From an uncultured Chthonomonas sp. (GTDB lineage: Bacteria > Armatimonadota > Chthonomonadetes > Chthonomonadales > Chthonomonadaceae), in NCBI GenBank assembly GCA_903919615.1, contig CAIXIX010000255.1, positions 1 to 41,380 on the forward strand: a DNA stretch of 41,380 nt, written 5' to 3'. This document shows, piece after piece, positions 26,591-35,691 of the stretch (position 1 is the first letter of the stretch; each line of letters starts with the position of its first letter). The notes under the pieces were generated by a model. The model was not told the DNA's origin and searched no databases. It saw only the letters and a list, made by a program, of their open reading frames with translations. A program made the position numbers and the translations under genes.

Positions 26591-27574
26591 TCAGTGTTTG
26601 ACAGTGTACAGGTGCAGCCGTCCGAACGCACTCCATTCGGAAACAATGACGTTTCCTGCGCGGTCGAACGCGATACCGTGTGGCGAATTGCAAATGCCTT
26701 CGGTCCATTTTGATGGATCGAGGCCGTAGTTCGCGCGCTGTGAGGCATCTGGATTGTCGCCAAGTTCAGCGACGATGCTGTTGTCCTTGCCAAGAATCGT
26801 CACTCGGCCCTGAAGCTCCCCAATGGCAACGTAATCGCCTGAGACGTTCACTGCGGCTGGCATCCGCAGTCCGCGCTGCAGAACCTTGATGAAATTACCA
26901 TCGGTATCCCACTGTTCTACGCGGCCGCTCTCACGGTTACAAACAATGAGGAGAGGCTTCGGTCCGCGCTTGTCGACCACGAGCCCATGGCATCGATTGA
27001 ACTTGCCCTCTTCCGCGGGCATGCTTCCCTGGCCGCCGAACGACTTAATGTATTTCTGGTTCCGGTCGTACTTATGTATCCAGTTCTTGCCGTAGCCATC
27101 CGCAACAAAAATCGTGCCGTCCGGTGTAGCAACGATATTGGTAGGATGAAACTCCTTCGCATTCGCGTAGAGACCGGATGTCTCCGGATACCCCATCTTC
27201 CACTGAACCGTGCCGTCCGTCTTGATTTTCAATACCTCATTCGCATCTGGCCTGGCGCAGTAGAGGTATTCACCGTCCCGCTCGCGCTGATAGAAGAGGC
27301 CATGAACCTCGATTGGGCCAATGCAGCGCAGATATTTGCCGTCTGGCCCGAACACCAGAATTCCACGCTGGGTATCGGTGCTTACATAGACGTTTCCAGC
27401 ACGATCTACGGCCGCTCCGCCATGCGCTGGACCCAACTGCTGTCCATCTGGTTGTGCGGTGAAGTGGTTTGGCACATACGAGTATTCTGGCCCGGCATTT
27501 GAGAAACCGGTAAGTGGGAGCAGCGCAACAAACGCACACAGGGACAGAAAACGATTGCGGTTGCATTGAAACAT
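26591..27574 (-). CDS. Secreted NHL-type six-bladed beta-propeller protein
   Basis: 327 residues from ATG 27574, which has GAGGTGA 6 bases upstream and starts a signal peptide (RFLSLCAFVALLPLTGFSNA). The frame extends to 27727 but those extra residues are not export-like and lack an SD. The mature protein consists of NHL-type blades: AVDRAGNVYVSTDTQRGILVF, IVATPDGTIFVADGYGKNWIH, LVVDKRGPKPLLIVCNRESG and IAFDRAGNVIVSEWSAFGR, each with a conserved G-N-V/D-G turn. Such propellers appear in peptidyl-glycine lyase-like and many uncharacterised extracellular proteins; they may bind ligand or act as lyase scaffolds. Catalytic function is not predictable. The A/T-rich 250-bp region upstream contains two candidate operators. 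Confidence 0.85.
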   Translation of the reverse strand: MFQCNRNRFLSLCAFVALLPLTGFSNAGPEYSYVPNHFTAQPDGQQLGPAHGGAAVDRAGNVYVSTDTQRGILVFGPDGKYLRCIGPIEVHGLFYQRERDGEYLYCARPDANEVLKIKTDGTVQWKMGYPETSGLYANAKEFHPTNIVATPDGTIFVADGYGKNWIHKYDRNQKYIKSFGGQGSMPAEEGKFNRCHGLVVDKRGPKPLLIVCNRESGRVEQWDTDGNFIKVLQRGLRMPAAVNVSGDYVAIGELQGRVTILGKDNSIVAELGDNPDASQRANYGLDPSKWTEGICNSPHGIAFDRAGNVIVSEWSAFGRLHLYTVKH

Positions 27575-27678
27575 GGACTCACCTCGTTGAGAGAAAAAAA
27601 TGGGTGTTCGGAAGCGTTCGCAATGGCTGTGGAGACGTGTTACTGGATACAGGCTAGAGCCATATATACACTGTGTAA

Positions 27679-27692
27679 ATTCATTAATGAAT
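27679..27692. promoter_or_regulatory. Perfect 14-bp palindrome, candidate operator
   Basis: ATTCATTAATGAAT is perfectly self-complementary and lies about 105 bases before the NHL-propeller start, in an unusually A/T-rich spacer. On the minus strand it follows TTGCAG (about 27699-27704) at roughly promoter spacing, so a dimeric regulator bound here could cover a promoter. Confidence 0.45.
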
Positions 27693-27732
27693 AACAAAAT
27701 CCTGCAACTAGTGGAGTAAATATGCAAAATAA

Positions 27733-27749
27733 TCGCAATTTTATTGCGA
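27733..27749. promoter_or_regulatory. Inverted repeat TCGCAAT-TTT-ATTGCGA, candidate operator
   Basis: A perfect 7-bp stem with a 3-base loop lies 41 bases from the palindrome at 27679-27692, in the same A/T-rich spacer upstream of the NHL-propeller gene. It resembles a half-site pair for a dimeric repressor; a short terminator hairpin is less likely because no GC-rich stem or T-run is present. Confidence 0.4.
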
Positions 27750-27793
27750 CTGTAGCGGAATTAATTGTTCGTTATTGGTATAAGGCGTCGAGG

Positions 27794-27828
27794 AGGGGAT
27801 TGCCAGTCCTCAGACGTAGGCAACCCCT
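27794..27828 (-). terminator. Hairpin at the end of the alpha/alpha-barrel-like gene
   Basis: AGGGGATTGCC (27794-27804) pairs with GGCAACCCCT (27819-27828) with one bulged base, and the stem overlaps the stop codon of the minus-strand gene ending at 27827. There is no T-run after it, so it could terminate weakly or protect the mRNA 3' end. Confidence 0.5.
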
Positions 27829-30079
27829 ACTTCGCCCCACGCTCACGCAATGCAGCATCCAGTTCCTTTTGCCAAACCGCATACCAGAGTATCCCTCCCG
27901 CCCCATAGATCTCCTGGCCAATCTGCCCGAGCTTCGTATTACCCTGATACCACTCCATGTCGGTACCCCATCCGCCATGATAATCCTCGAGCGGCACCAC
28001 CTGGTCATAATCAATGGTTCCACAGTCGGATTCATGGGCGTTCGCTAGAAATTGCCTTGCGCCCGCCTTAACGATGTTGGGAGGGAGCGCAAAATGGGTC
28101 TGGCAGGGGCCAAGCTGCCAGCAGTCGTTCAGCATATTGCGGACCTGCGGAGAGAGTGAACTGCCTGCGAGCTCAACGTACTGCTTAATAAAGCGCCGTA
28201 CCTGGTGATTTTCGTATTCGCAGGAATGCGGATTTGCTGGTGTGCCGCTGAATGCCCAGAAGGTCGTCAGGTGTTTTCCAATTCCATAATATCCCTGCCA
28301 CAGCCATGCCCATCGCAGCGTATTGGCGATAGGGATCCAAGCCAGGTCGTGATACTTACGGTCGCCGGTCGCCTTGTACAGCATTTCGCAAGCCGGGGCG
28401 CCAATGGCAGTCTGGTTGATCTCCCAGCATAGATCCAGTCGGCGATCGGCGAGCCGCTCTGCAGCCTCGCGGGCCGCGTTCAATGCGTCGAAATCCTTGC
28501 TGCTGCTTAACTGATACAACCTCATCATGATGTAGATGTACATACAGGTTGTGTCGTATTGATAGAGCGATTGCTGCTTCTTTGGGTTTGATGTTGAGAT
28601 GTCCGCGAACACGTAGCCGCAGCTTCGGCCCATTTCAATCAGATGCGATCGATATCCCAGAATCATTCGCCGCGCCTCAGGTATGCCTGCAACTGCCAGA
28701 TCGGCCATCTGGTAGACCGGATTCAGCAGATAGACTCCCGTATAGTACATATCCGGTACGGGAGCTGGATCATTGGCAAAGCCCTTCCACTTCTCATCCC
28801 AGAAAACAGGCAGTGTCTCTTCCAATTTTGATTTCAATGCAGCTGCCTGCTTCTGTACCGGGTGAAGCTTGCAATACTCAGTGAGTGGCAGCAGCAGTTG
28901 TGAGATCGTCCAGAGCTGTGTATCCGGGTATTCGTATTTTACATACGCGCGCGGATAAAAATGTCCGTTGGCAACGTGTGAGTTATCGGGTCGCAGTATG
29001 TCTGAGATCAAACGCGGCGCGATATCGCCAGCCCAGTTTGTCACCGTTGGAACAGGCTTGCGAATTCTGGAGTAGATCGTTGCGGCAAGTTCCGTAAAAG
29101 TGCGGCAAGCGTCCACATTGTCGTTCTTGATCGATGGCCGCAAATAGAGGTAGGTGTCCGCAACGATGAGGTTCTCGCCCTGCGGTATGTGGAAGTTCTC
29201 GGGCCGAAGATATCCAAATCGATCGTAACGCTCAACCGTTTCACGATATGCTGCTGGAGCCTGTTGAACACCGCCGACCTCGGCAAGCTGAAATTCGCTA
29301 ACTGCTGGCCCCATGCGCACTGCCCCGCGCTGTTCCGTTTCTGTATAACCGTGCCACGGATTTGCCGCACCAGTGAGTTCGTACAGCCGGCTCAGCGAGG
29401 TGAAGTCTTCCCAGTACATCGCATCGGTCTGCATATCGTTGTCGCGGAAAAACAGCATCCCCGTAACGGGTCCGCGCTGCACCATGTGCCGTACTACCTG
29501 ATGCTGAGCAAGCATGCCATTGAGTCGGAATTCACAGTCCGGCAACGGCGCTTCATCAACAGACTTGCTTTGCCTGGCATGGGCGCGGACGGTCCAGTGC
29601 AGCAGCCCGGGAGTGTCGCGATATGCGGTCAGCGTTCCCGTGAAGTCTGCCCACGTTCGCGACGTCTGTATCGTTACTTCGATGGAATTGGGCAAATCGC
29701 GGCACTGCATGGTCCGAAAGATATCGAAGTCCTTCTTTTTGTCGGACGGTTTATGGTCATATCCCACGTAGGTGCCGTAGTCGGTAACATTGAAACTAGG
29801 CCCATGCGCCATGCGAGTAAGGATGGCCGCCCCGGCGACGCCAGCGCCAACCCGGCGTATGCTGATGCCCGCTCCGAGCTTGCGGCCGGGCTCAGGTTCA
29901 TATGCAACCTCATACTCGCCTGTCCTTAACGTGAACGTGCGATCGGCAGAGCTTATCATCCGGACTGGCGCGTCCTGGGAGAGGCTGGGTACAGCGTTGA
30001 AAGTGATACTGAAACCTGCTATGGCAATTGTGAGTATCACTACTAACCAGTTACGAAGTTTCGCTATCGATAGGAGCAC
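27827..30079 (-). CDS. Exported protein with probable alpha/alpha-barrel, unknown function
   Basis: About 750 residues from GTG 30079. The frame is open to ATG 30157, but those 26 residues would overlap head-to-head with the well-supported TM2 gene at 30083, so a start near 30079 is preferred; no clear SD is visible for any start. A hydrophobic leader follows (about 14-25, LVVILTIAIAGFSITF). The N-terminal ~300 residues are beta-rich. The C-terminal ~400 are helix-rich, with paired helices and aromatic Tyr/Trp motifs (WTISQLLLPLTEYCKLHP, LRWAWLWQGYYGIGKH) typical of (alpha/alpha)6 barrels in lyases and some glycosidases. No exact family recognised. Candidate acidic residues cannot be picked with confidence. 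Confidence 0.7.
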   Translation of the reverse strand: MLLSIAKLRNWLVVILTIAIAGFSITFNAVPSLSQDAPVRMISSADRTFTLRTGEYEVAYEPEPGRKLGAGISIRRVGAGVAGAAILTRMAHGPSFNVTDYGTYVGYDHKPSDKKKDFDIFRTMQCRDLPNSIEVTIQTSRTWADFTGTLTAYRDTPGLLHWTVRAHARQSKSVDEAPLPDCEFRLNGMLAQHQVVRHMVQRGPVTGMLFFRDNDMQTDAMYWEDFTSLSRLYELTGAANPWHGYTETEQRGAVRMGPAVSEFQLAEVGGVQQAPAAYRETVERYDRFGYLRPENFHIPQGENLIVADTYLYLRPSIKNDNVDACRTFTELAATIYSRIRKPVPTVTNWAGDIAPRLISDILRPDNSHVANGHFYPRAYVKYEYPDTQLWTISQLLLPLTEYCKLHPVQKQAAALKSKLEETLPVFWDEKWKGFANDPAPVPDMYYTGVYLLNPVYQMADLAVAGIPEARRMILGYRSHLIEMGRSCGYVFADISTSNPKKQQSLYQYDTTCMYIYIMMRLYQLSSSKDFDALNAAREAAERLADRRLDLCWEINQTAIGAPACEMLYKATGDRKYHDLAWIPIANTLRWAWLWQGYYGIGKHLTTFWAFSGTPANPHSCEYENHQVRRFIKQYVELAGSSLSPQVRNMLNDCWQLGPCQTHFALPPNIVKAGARQFLANAHESDCGTIDYDQVVPLEDYHGGWGTDMEWYQGNTKLGQIGQEIYGAGGILWYAVWQKELDAALRERGAK

Positions 30080-30082
30080 ACG

Positions 30083-30376
30083 ATGAAAGTAGTCGAACCC
30101 AAAAGCAAGATCGCTGCCGCAATCCTCGCGATAGTCTTTCCGTATCTTGGAATTCATGGGTTTTACCTGGGCAACATGGGTCTGGGGTTAACAATACTGA
30201 TCACGTCCATTATATGCACAATTCTCACGGTAGTTAGCTTTGGACTGCTATTTTTCATTACCGTGCCGATTTTCGGGATAATTCACATAACCTCGATCGT
30301 GCAGGGGATTCTGTATTTGTGCTCAACAGATTACGATTTTAACAGAAAATACGTGGCAGAAAAGCGCTGGTTCTGA
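30083..30376 (+). CDS. TM2-domain membrane protein
   Basis: 97 residues from ATG 30083 with TAGGAG 7 bases upstream. The sequence fits the TM2 family: a short Lys-rich cytosolic start, then AAAILAIVFPYLGIHGFYLGNMGLG with the conserved G-x-HGFYLG turn between helices, followed by two hydrophobic segments (about 37-56 and 57-80). The C-terminus is short and charged. TM2 proteins are small inner-membrane proteins of mostly unknown role. The 5' end is divergent to and almost touches the gene starting near 30079, and a strong bidirectional terminator follows the stop. Confidence 0.85.
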   Translation: MKVVEPKSKIAAAILAIVFPYLGIHGFYLGNMGLGLTILITSIICTILTVVSFGLLFFITVPIFGIIHITSIVQGILYLCSTDYDFNRKYVAEKRWF

Positions 30377-30397
30377 TGCCAGTTCCAGCGCCTTTTT
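30361..30397. terminator. Bidirectional intrinsic terminator
   Basis: AAAGCGCTGG (30361-30370) pairs with CCAGCGCCTTT (30385-30395) around a 14-base loop, followed by TTTTT on the plus strand and by TTTT on the minus strand. It overlaps the stop of the TM2 gene and lies 40 bp past the end of the converging UROD-like gene, so it can stop transcription from both sides. Confidence 0.85.
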
Positions 30398-30436
30398 CGC
30401 AGTTAGGTTCCTTCAAGTTCCGGCGGGCGCCCCTGA

Positions 30437-31651
30437 TCACGCCCGCCCCGCGGCCGCATACATCGCAATAACCTTTTCGGGGCTCACTTCCGCAAGCAGA
30501 TTGTGTATGTTGTTGAACACATAACCACCATCCTTACGCATGTAGGCAACGACCTCTTCGACTTCGCGCGCAACCACGTCAGCGCTCTCATGTGGCAGAG
30601 TATGCTGCGTATTAACGCCTCCGCCCCAGAAGCTCGCTCTTCCTCGAACGCGATCTTTCCAATCCTTATAACCATGTTTGCCTGCCGGCCACTGGCAGGG
30701 GTTGACGATGTCGAAGCCGCTGTCTATGATCAGGTCTAACAGGTCGTAAATCGCGCCGCAGTTGTGCATAAAGATCTTAACATCGGGCAGCAGCCGATGG
30801 ATCTCGTCATTCAATCGGCGATAGTAGGGCAGGAACAGCTTCTCATACGTCTTTGGCGAAGCGATACATGCGTTTTGTGTGCCCCAATCGTCAGCAGTCG
30901 TCATGATCACATCCACCATGCCTTCCAGTTTGGGCAGCAGAAGCTGAACGTTTCGGATCGCGTGTTGAATGGTGATCTCGTGAAGCTCTTGCACATAGTC
31001 TGGTTCAAGCTTGCATATGATTGGGAAGATTCCGATGCCATTGAAGCCGCCGATGCCAATACCAGCGCCACAGTGATCTGCCAGAAAGATCGCCTTATCG
31101 CTGGATTCCTTAACACGGCGCACAAGATCCACCGTCTGGTTGGCACGCTCATCCGTAAGCTGCCACGAGGCGAGGTCCTGTTTCCACTTTTTCAGATCCA
31201 TCAGTGGCAGTTCGTCATCCAGGCCGAGCAGCGGCTGGCCACTGTGGTCTGCGTTGAAGACGTAGGAACTGGGAGGCATAACGGAGCCACCCTGCAGGAT
31301 CGAGCCATCGGGCTGAACCTGGAAGGCGGCAGGATTCAAAACCTGTGCGGGCAGGCGGCCGCCAAAATCGAAATCGTGCCACTTTTCCGGCTCTGGAAAC
31401 GCGTCTGTAACGCCCCCATCGATGGTTAAGACATCGCAACCAAGTGCATCCAGTACGTCGATATCCGGCAGGGCGAGCATCTGCCCGGTATCGTGTACTC
31501 GTGGCAGCCGGGGTGGCAATCCGAGCGCCGCGACAAGTTTTGGGTAGGCGAAGGCGCTGATGCCGGTCGATCTCATCGCTCCCAAATCGCGGGGAGCTCG
31601 GTCCGTTTCCTGAAAATTAAGCGACGCGACAACGCGTTCTCGTGGTGTCAT
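30437..31651 (-). CDS. Uroporphyrinogen decarboxylase (UROD)-family protein, methyltransferase-like
   Basis: 404 residues from ATG 31651, with AAGGAAA about 9 bases upstream. The start MTPRERVVASLNFQETDRAP and the C-terminal half (VKIFMHNCGAIYDLLDLIID, then FDIVNPCQW) match UROD-fold proteins that include MtaA/MtbA-type corrinoid methyltransferases. The HNCG and NPCQW elements provide the His-Cys...Cys set that binds zinc in the methyltransferases, and true heme-pathway UROD enzymes lack this set, so a demethylase or methyltransferase role is more likely than heme synthesis. Cytoplasmic; no corrinoid-protein gene is next to it. Its end meets the TM2 gene across a bidirectional terminator. Substrate cannot be predicted. 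Confidence 0.85.
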   Translation of the reverse strand: MTPRERVVASLNFQETDRAPRDLGAMRSTGISAFAYPKLVAALGLPPRLPRVHDTGQMLALPDIDVLDALGCDVLTIDGGVTDAFPEPEKWHDFDFGGRLPAQVLNPAAFQVQPDGSILQGGSVMPPSSYVFNADHSGQPLLGLDDELPLMDLKKWKQDLASWQLTDERANQTVDLVRRVKESSDKAIFLADHCGAGIGIGGFNGIGIFPIICKLEPDYVQELHEITIQHAIRNVQLLLPKLEGMVDVIMTTADDWGTQNACIASPKTYEKLFLPYYRRLNDEIHRLLPDVKIFMHNCGAIYDLLDLIIDSGFDIVNPCQWPAGKHGYKDWKDRVRGRASFWGGGVNTQHTLPHESADVVAREVEEVVAYMRKDGGYVFNNIHNLLAEVSPEKVIAMYAAAGRA

Positions 31652-31788
31652 TGTGTTTATTTCCTTTTGCAGGCAAGCCGCAACAGTTTCTTTTCAAATT
31701 CTGTTCCGCCTGGCCAATTCCGCATCCTCCCTGATGCGGCAATGGTGCAGGAAACAAGGACGGATTAGGGAACAGGCATGTGGTGCCT

Positions 31789-34700
31789 CTACCTATCTAA
31801 CCCACTCAACACCTTCTCAACCATCCGATTTGGCGCCAGCAATACCATCTCATTAGCCGGCATATTCAGCTCCACAAGATGTCCCGATTGCGTAACTGGC
31901 AAGATTGCAACCACAACAGCCTTCCCATTTCTCCATTCAATAATGCTTGCGGTTAGGCCCGTTACTGAAGTGCTAACCCGAACCTTTCCACCTTCAGCAA
32001 GCGATAGCAACAGTCCCCGCGATCGGTCGATCGCCGCTCCATCCTGTGCGGCTATTATCCACGGAGATGCGCTGCTGATAACCTCTTTCCCATCCATGCG
32101 AAATGTGCCTGCACCGGTGAGCGTTGTGGGCTGCCCGGCCGCGTCGAGCAATGCCGCACAGGGCCACCCCGCTGCGGGACCCCAAAGAAGCGTCCTGCCC
32201 ATAACCTGTGTCGAGACCGTGCCACTTGGCCCCGGTTCACCCCGATCGGTAGTTAGCTGCGGAAACAAAACAACCCGACTGCCAGATGCCGATTCCGACC
32301 GCAGCGCCCGCCAGATTCCTGCAGATGCAGATACCTGGACCGGCTTTGCGCCGAGTGCTGGCAAGAGGTCCAGATAGGGGTTCGACATTCGCGATGCCGC
32401 CAACTCCTGCTGATGCACAGGCGTATCGTGGACAGCCCTGCACTCCCACGGCTCGGGTGAGTAGACGATCTCTCCGTTTCCGATCCTGTTGCGATACATC
32501 GGAATGCCCGTCGAAGTAGAGCAAGGCGTGGCGCCAGTGGGTGTTAGAACTGGCACGCTCAACCCGTTCGGAAGAGTTCTGGTACTGGTTGAGCGCACTC
32601 CGCAGTACTCCTTCAACCGCGAGAGATCATTGGTACCTTCCGGCGTGATCGAGATATCGCCGGAAAGATAGATGTGACAGCCCGAACTTGCCATCGCGTA
32701 CAGGCATGCCAGCTGCCTTCGGTTTATACCGATTGCGCAGGGAAACACAATCCGTTTTGGCAGGGGAGATTCCGCGATGATCGAGCCAATGTCGCACTGG
32801 TTGATGACATCGAAAGGCGTGTTTGTCGCGAGCAGACACTCTGTGGCGTGCATTATGCCGTCTTGGCCCAGATTGGACTGTGCGCCCAATCTCCAGTAGT
32901 CGGAGATCACTAGCACCGTGTCCGACATCTTGAGTTGGGTGCCGGCCCTGTCGGAAAGTAACCTGAGATTGCGCCACAGCTTTAACGCAGGGCGAGGGCG
33001 CAGCGGGTTGATGAATGCGGTTCCCCACGGGAACATGCCATCCGGATCGTCGCTCCAGCACCAGTTCTGAATCTTTGATACGCCGCAAGCCACGGCTGCG
33101 TGAACCATATAGGAGAACAGTCGATTTCGGTAGGCATCGCTGCGAGCAACCTGGTAACCCCAGGGCTCTCGCTCGGACGCCCATGCATCGTGGGTCTTTA
33201 CGCCGAATTCGCCGATGTTCATGGCCTTTCCCGCCCGCCGCATATCGTTCCATTTGATGGTTGAGAGCAATCGCGTAATATCGACTGGTGGTGGGCCAAA
33301 GTAACCGATATTTGCGGCATCCTGATTGCCGATGGAAAGGCGCAGGTCGACACCAGAGTAGGGCTGTTGGTAGTATTCGGAGGTGATAGGATGCTCGGTG
33401 TCGGCAGACCTGATCGCCGCAGTGAGCGCATTGACCCATCGCCGAAGGAGAGATGCCTGAAACGCAGAAGTGTCTGCAGCTCGCAGGTCGAATGCGGAAC
33501 CCGCCACCGCTTCAGCGACTGGAATCGCACCCAGCTTCTCGACAGGCGCCAGCGCTCCCCGTGATAGTCGCAGTGAGGCGTCGTCCCGATACTTGTCTGT
33601 TAAGAACGCGTTCCACAATCGCCGCAGATCGGGCGTGTCTTTTAGGTGAAGCTGAAAGTCGCCGTTAAGGTAGTAGATCAAACCTGGAACGTGTCTGTAC
33701 CGAAGCGCAAACTGATGGCAGAACTCGGCCTGCTTCGCAAGTTCGGCATCGTCAACCGCAACATCCTGCCCGATCAGCAGCCCGGCCATGTAGACGAGCC
33801 CGGTCCGCTGCGAGAGTTGGATGAGAGCGTCGATCTGCCGCTGCTGCACCTCTGTAAACTGATAGCCTGCAGGCGTATATTGCAGGTTCTCGAACATGTG
33901 CAGGCCGTAGTCGCGCATCATCTCCAGGTCGCGATACCACGTGAGAGGGTTAGCAGATGGCGAGCTGAACATACTTCCCCAGGTATCGGTGCCGAAGAGG
34001 ATGGGGCGGGCCGCCTGTTTGCCCGAAGCATGGAGTTCAAAACCGTTGTCCCTATATTTTAAGGAGATGCCTGCCGCGGTTACACGGGTCGATTCTACGC
34101 AAAATCCAGTCTCTTTTTGAATTGCGATACCATTGGAACTCAATCGCACTCGAACTGCGGCAATGTCTGGATACGATGCCGTGATTGGCACGTCATAGGA
34201 AACCACCGTTGACTTGCCGGGCTCGATAGTGACGCTGCGACTGCTGCTCGTCCACAAAGTTCGAGCGGCTGATGCCGGATCTGCGCCTTTGATGGAAGCG
34301 GACACCTCTGCGATGGCGGACACGCTGCTGCTGTTACGAATGGCAACGTCGAAGTGTGCGGTTTCGAGAGCGTGATACAGAGCGAAGTTGGTGGAGAATG
34401 GGTCCACAGAAATCCCAGACTTGAGGCGACTGACGACGGATTTGAGCAGTGTCTCGCCAGAAACTCCTGCGAAGATGTCGCGGTTTGTCACTCCAAAGAT
34501 CGCCCAATGCGATCCGGCAAAGGGGCCAACGTAGTGGCTAATAATCGCCCCTGCAACGCCTGCGCGGCGGCCGTACGAATCCATTACATCAACTAGTGGC
34601 TCCCATGACGAGGCTCCTCTCAACTGCGCCGTGGCCTCGAAACCCGTTACCCGGCCGGGCGACGACCAGGACATTGGCAAATCGGCATTTGGGGAGGCGG

Positions 34701-35691
34701 AAAGCCCAACGCCTTCGATTTTTTGATCGGGACTGAAGAGCGGCATCTGGTCTGGAAGGAGGCCAAGAGCATCTCCCGGGTCACCATAGTGCGCATTGAT
34801 GCGCACCTCGGCCGGGACGGGTGCGCAGGTTACATCGCCGAACCTGAGCGTGCCTGAAGCAAGGTAAAGCCCCGCATTGAACATCACTCTCGCTGCCTGT
34901 GGGGAGATCGCTATCCGAGCCTCGCGGCGTTTCCACTCCGACGCATCATGGATCTGAGCAAAGTCTCGAAACGTGATCAGCTTGCCATCCACGCCGTACT
35001 GGTAAACTGCCAGGAAGGCAAATCCAACTCCCGCTATGCTGCTAGTCTTCGCCATGGCGCTTACAAGAACGGTTGAACCGGGAGTTACACTTAGCTGTTT
35101 GCTGAAGCTGACGCCCACTTCCGCATGCTCGCATACCGCCTTCGCATATCGCGGACCCGCTGGCGAAGGCTCGTTCACCACCGTGCAGGCTGTAGGAGAA
35201 CTAGGTCCCCAATCCTTTAGCCCATCCTCAAAACTTCCGTTTACAATGCGTGATACCGCAGGATCACGCGCTGTCTGCGCTGCCCGTGCGATGCGCTGGT
35301 TCTGCGATACCCACTTGCCGTTCTCTTTGATAACGAGATTATCGAACGCATACCCACCTGTGCAGATCAGGCTTCCCCCATGTTTCACAAAATCAACAAG
35401 CGAGGCGTGTGCCGCTAGCGGAAAGGTTGCGCCAGTGGGCACAACAAGCAGACTGAACTGTTGCGCATTGAACCGCGCCGCATTGCTCAGGCTATCAGCG
35501 TCTAACAGCTCAACCTCGTAACCTTCACTCTTGAGCGCTCTTTCGAACGTAGCAGCAGGGGTCGAACACCCAACAATTGGCAAGCTTGGATCGGCGAGTA
35601 TCGCCGCACGCGGTGGCAGAGCTGCAGCAATCGTAGCAGACACATCCAACACAAGCAAAGCAGCCGCAATCACAAACGTACGTCTAAACAT
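31789..35691 (-). CDS. Large secreted multidomain clan GH-A-like putative glycosidase
   Basis: 1300 residues from ATG 35691; GGGTAGG precedes it and it opens with MFRRTFVIAAALLVLDVSA, a good signal peptide. ATG 35709 adds six residues. Domains: an amidotransferase-like region (about 30-130, LVVPTGATFPLAAH...FVKHGGSLICTGGY), a carbohydrate-binding-like jelly roll (about 145-300, NGSFEDGLKDWG), further beta-sandwiches, a TIM barrel (about 560-930) and C-terminal amidotransferase-like plus beta domains (about 940-1300). In the barrel, NIGEFGVK places Glu828 in the usual nucleophile position. The acid/base position reads YYLNGDFQL, with Gly677-Asp678 where many clan GH-A enzymes have Asn-Glu. A hydrolase with Asp as acid is possible, or the protein may be inactive. 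Family not assigned. Confidence 0.75.
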   Translation of the reverse strand: MFRRTFVIAAALLVLDVSATIAAALPPRAAILADPSLPIVGCSTPAATFERALKSEGYEVELLDADSLSNAARFNAQQFSLLVVPTGATFPLAAHASLVDFVKHGGSLICTGGYAFDNLVIKENGKWVSQNQRIARAAQTARDPAVSRIVNGSFEDGLKDWGPSSPTACTVVNEPSPAGPRYAKAVCEHAEVGVSFSKQLSVTPGSTVLVSAMAKTSSIAGVGFAFLAVYQYGVDGKLITFRDFAQIHDASEWKRREARIAISPQAARVMFNAGLYLASGTLRFGDVTCAPVPAEVRINAHYGDPGDALGLLPDQMPLFSPDQKIEGVGLSASPNADLPMSWSSPGRVTGFEATAQLRGASSWEPLVDVMDSYGRRAGVAGAIISHYVGPFAGSHWAIFGVTNRDIFAGVSGETLLKSVVSRLKSGISVDPFSTNFALYHALETAHFDVAIRNSSSVSAIAEVSASIKGADPASAARTLWTSSSRSVTIEPGKSTVVSYDVPITASYPDIAAVRVRLSSNGIAIQKETGFCVESTRVTAAGISLKYRDNGFELHASGKQAARPILFGTDTWGSMFSSPSANPLTWYRDLEMMRDYGLHMFENLQYTPAGYQFTEVQQRQIDALIQLSQRTGLVYMAGLLIGQDVAVDDAELAKQAEFCHQFALRYRHVPGLIYYLNGDFQLHLKDTPDLRRLWNAFLTDKYRDDASLRLSRGALAPVEKLGAIPVAEAVAGSAFDLRAADTSAFQASLLRRWVNALTAAIRSADTEHPITSEYYQQPYSGVDLRLSIGNQDAANIGYFGPPPVDITRLLSTIKWNDMRRAGKAMNIGEFGVKTHDAWASEREPWGYQVARSDAYRNRLFSYMVHAAVACGVSKIQNWCWSDDPDGMFPWGTAFINPLRPRPALKLWRNLRLLSDRAGTQLKMSDTVLVISDYWRLGAQSNLGQDGIMHATECLLATNTPFDVINQCDIGSIIAESPLPKRIVFPCAIGINRRQLACLYAMASSGCHIYLSGDISITPEGTNDLSRLKEYCGVRSTSTRTLPNGLSVPVLTPTGATPCSTSTGIPMYRNRIGNGEIVYSPEPWECRAVHDTPVHQQELAASRMSNPYLDLLPALGAKPVQVSASAGIWRALRSESASGSRVVLFPQLTTDRGEPGPSGTVSTQVMGRTLLWGPAAGWPCAALLDAAGQPTTLTGAGTFRMDGKEVISSASPWIIAAQDGAAIDRSRGLLLSLAEGGKVRVSTSVTGLTASIIEWRNGKAVVVAILPVTQSGHLVELNMPANEMVLLAPNRMVEKVLSGLDR

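Noticed and set aside
30764-31429. 221-residue plus-strand frame
   Set aside because: Antisense to the UROD-family gene, whose conserved zinc motifs set the true strand.
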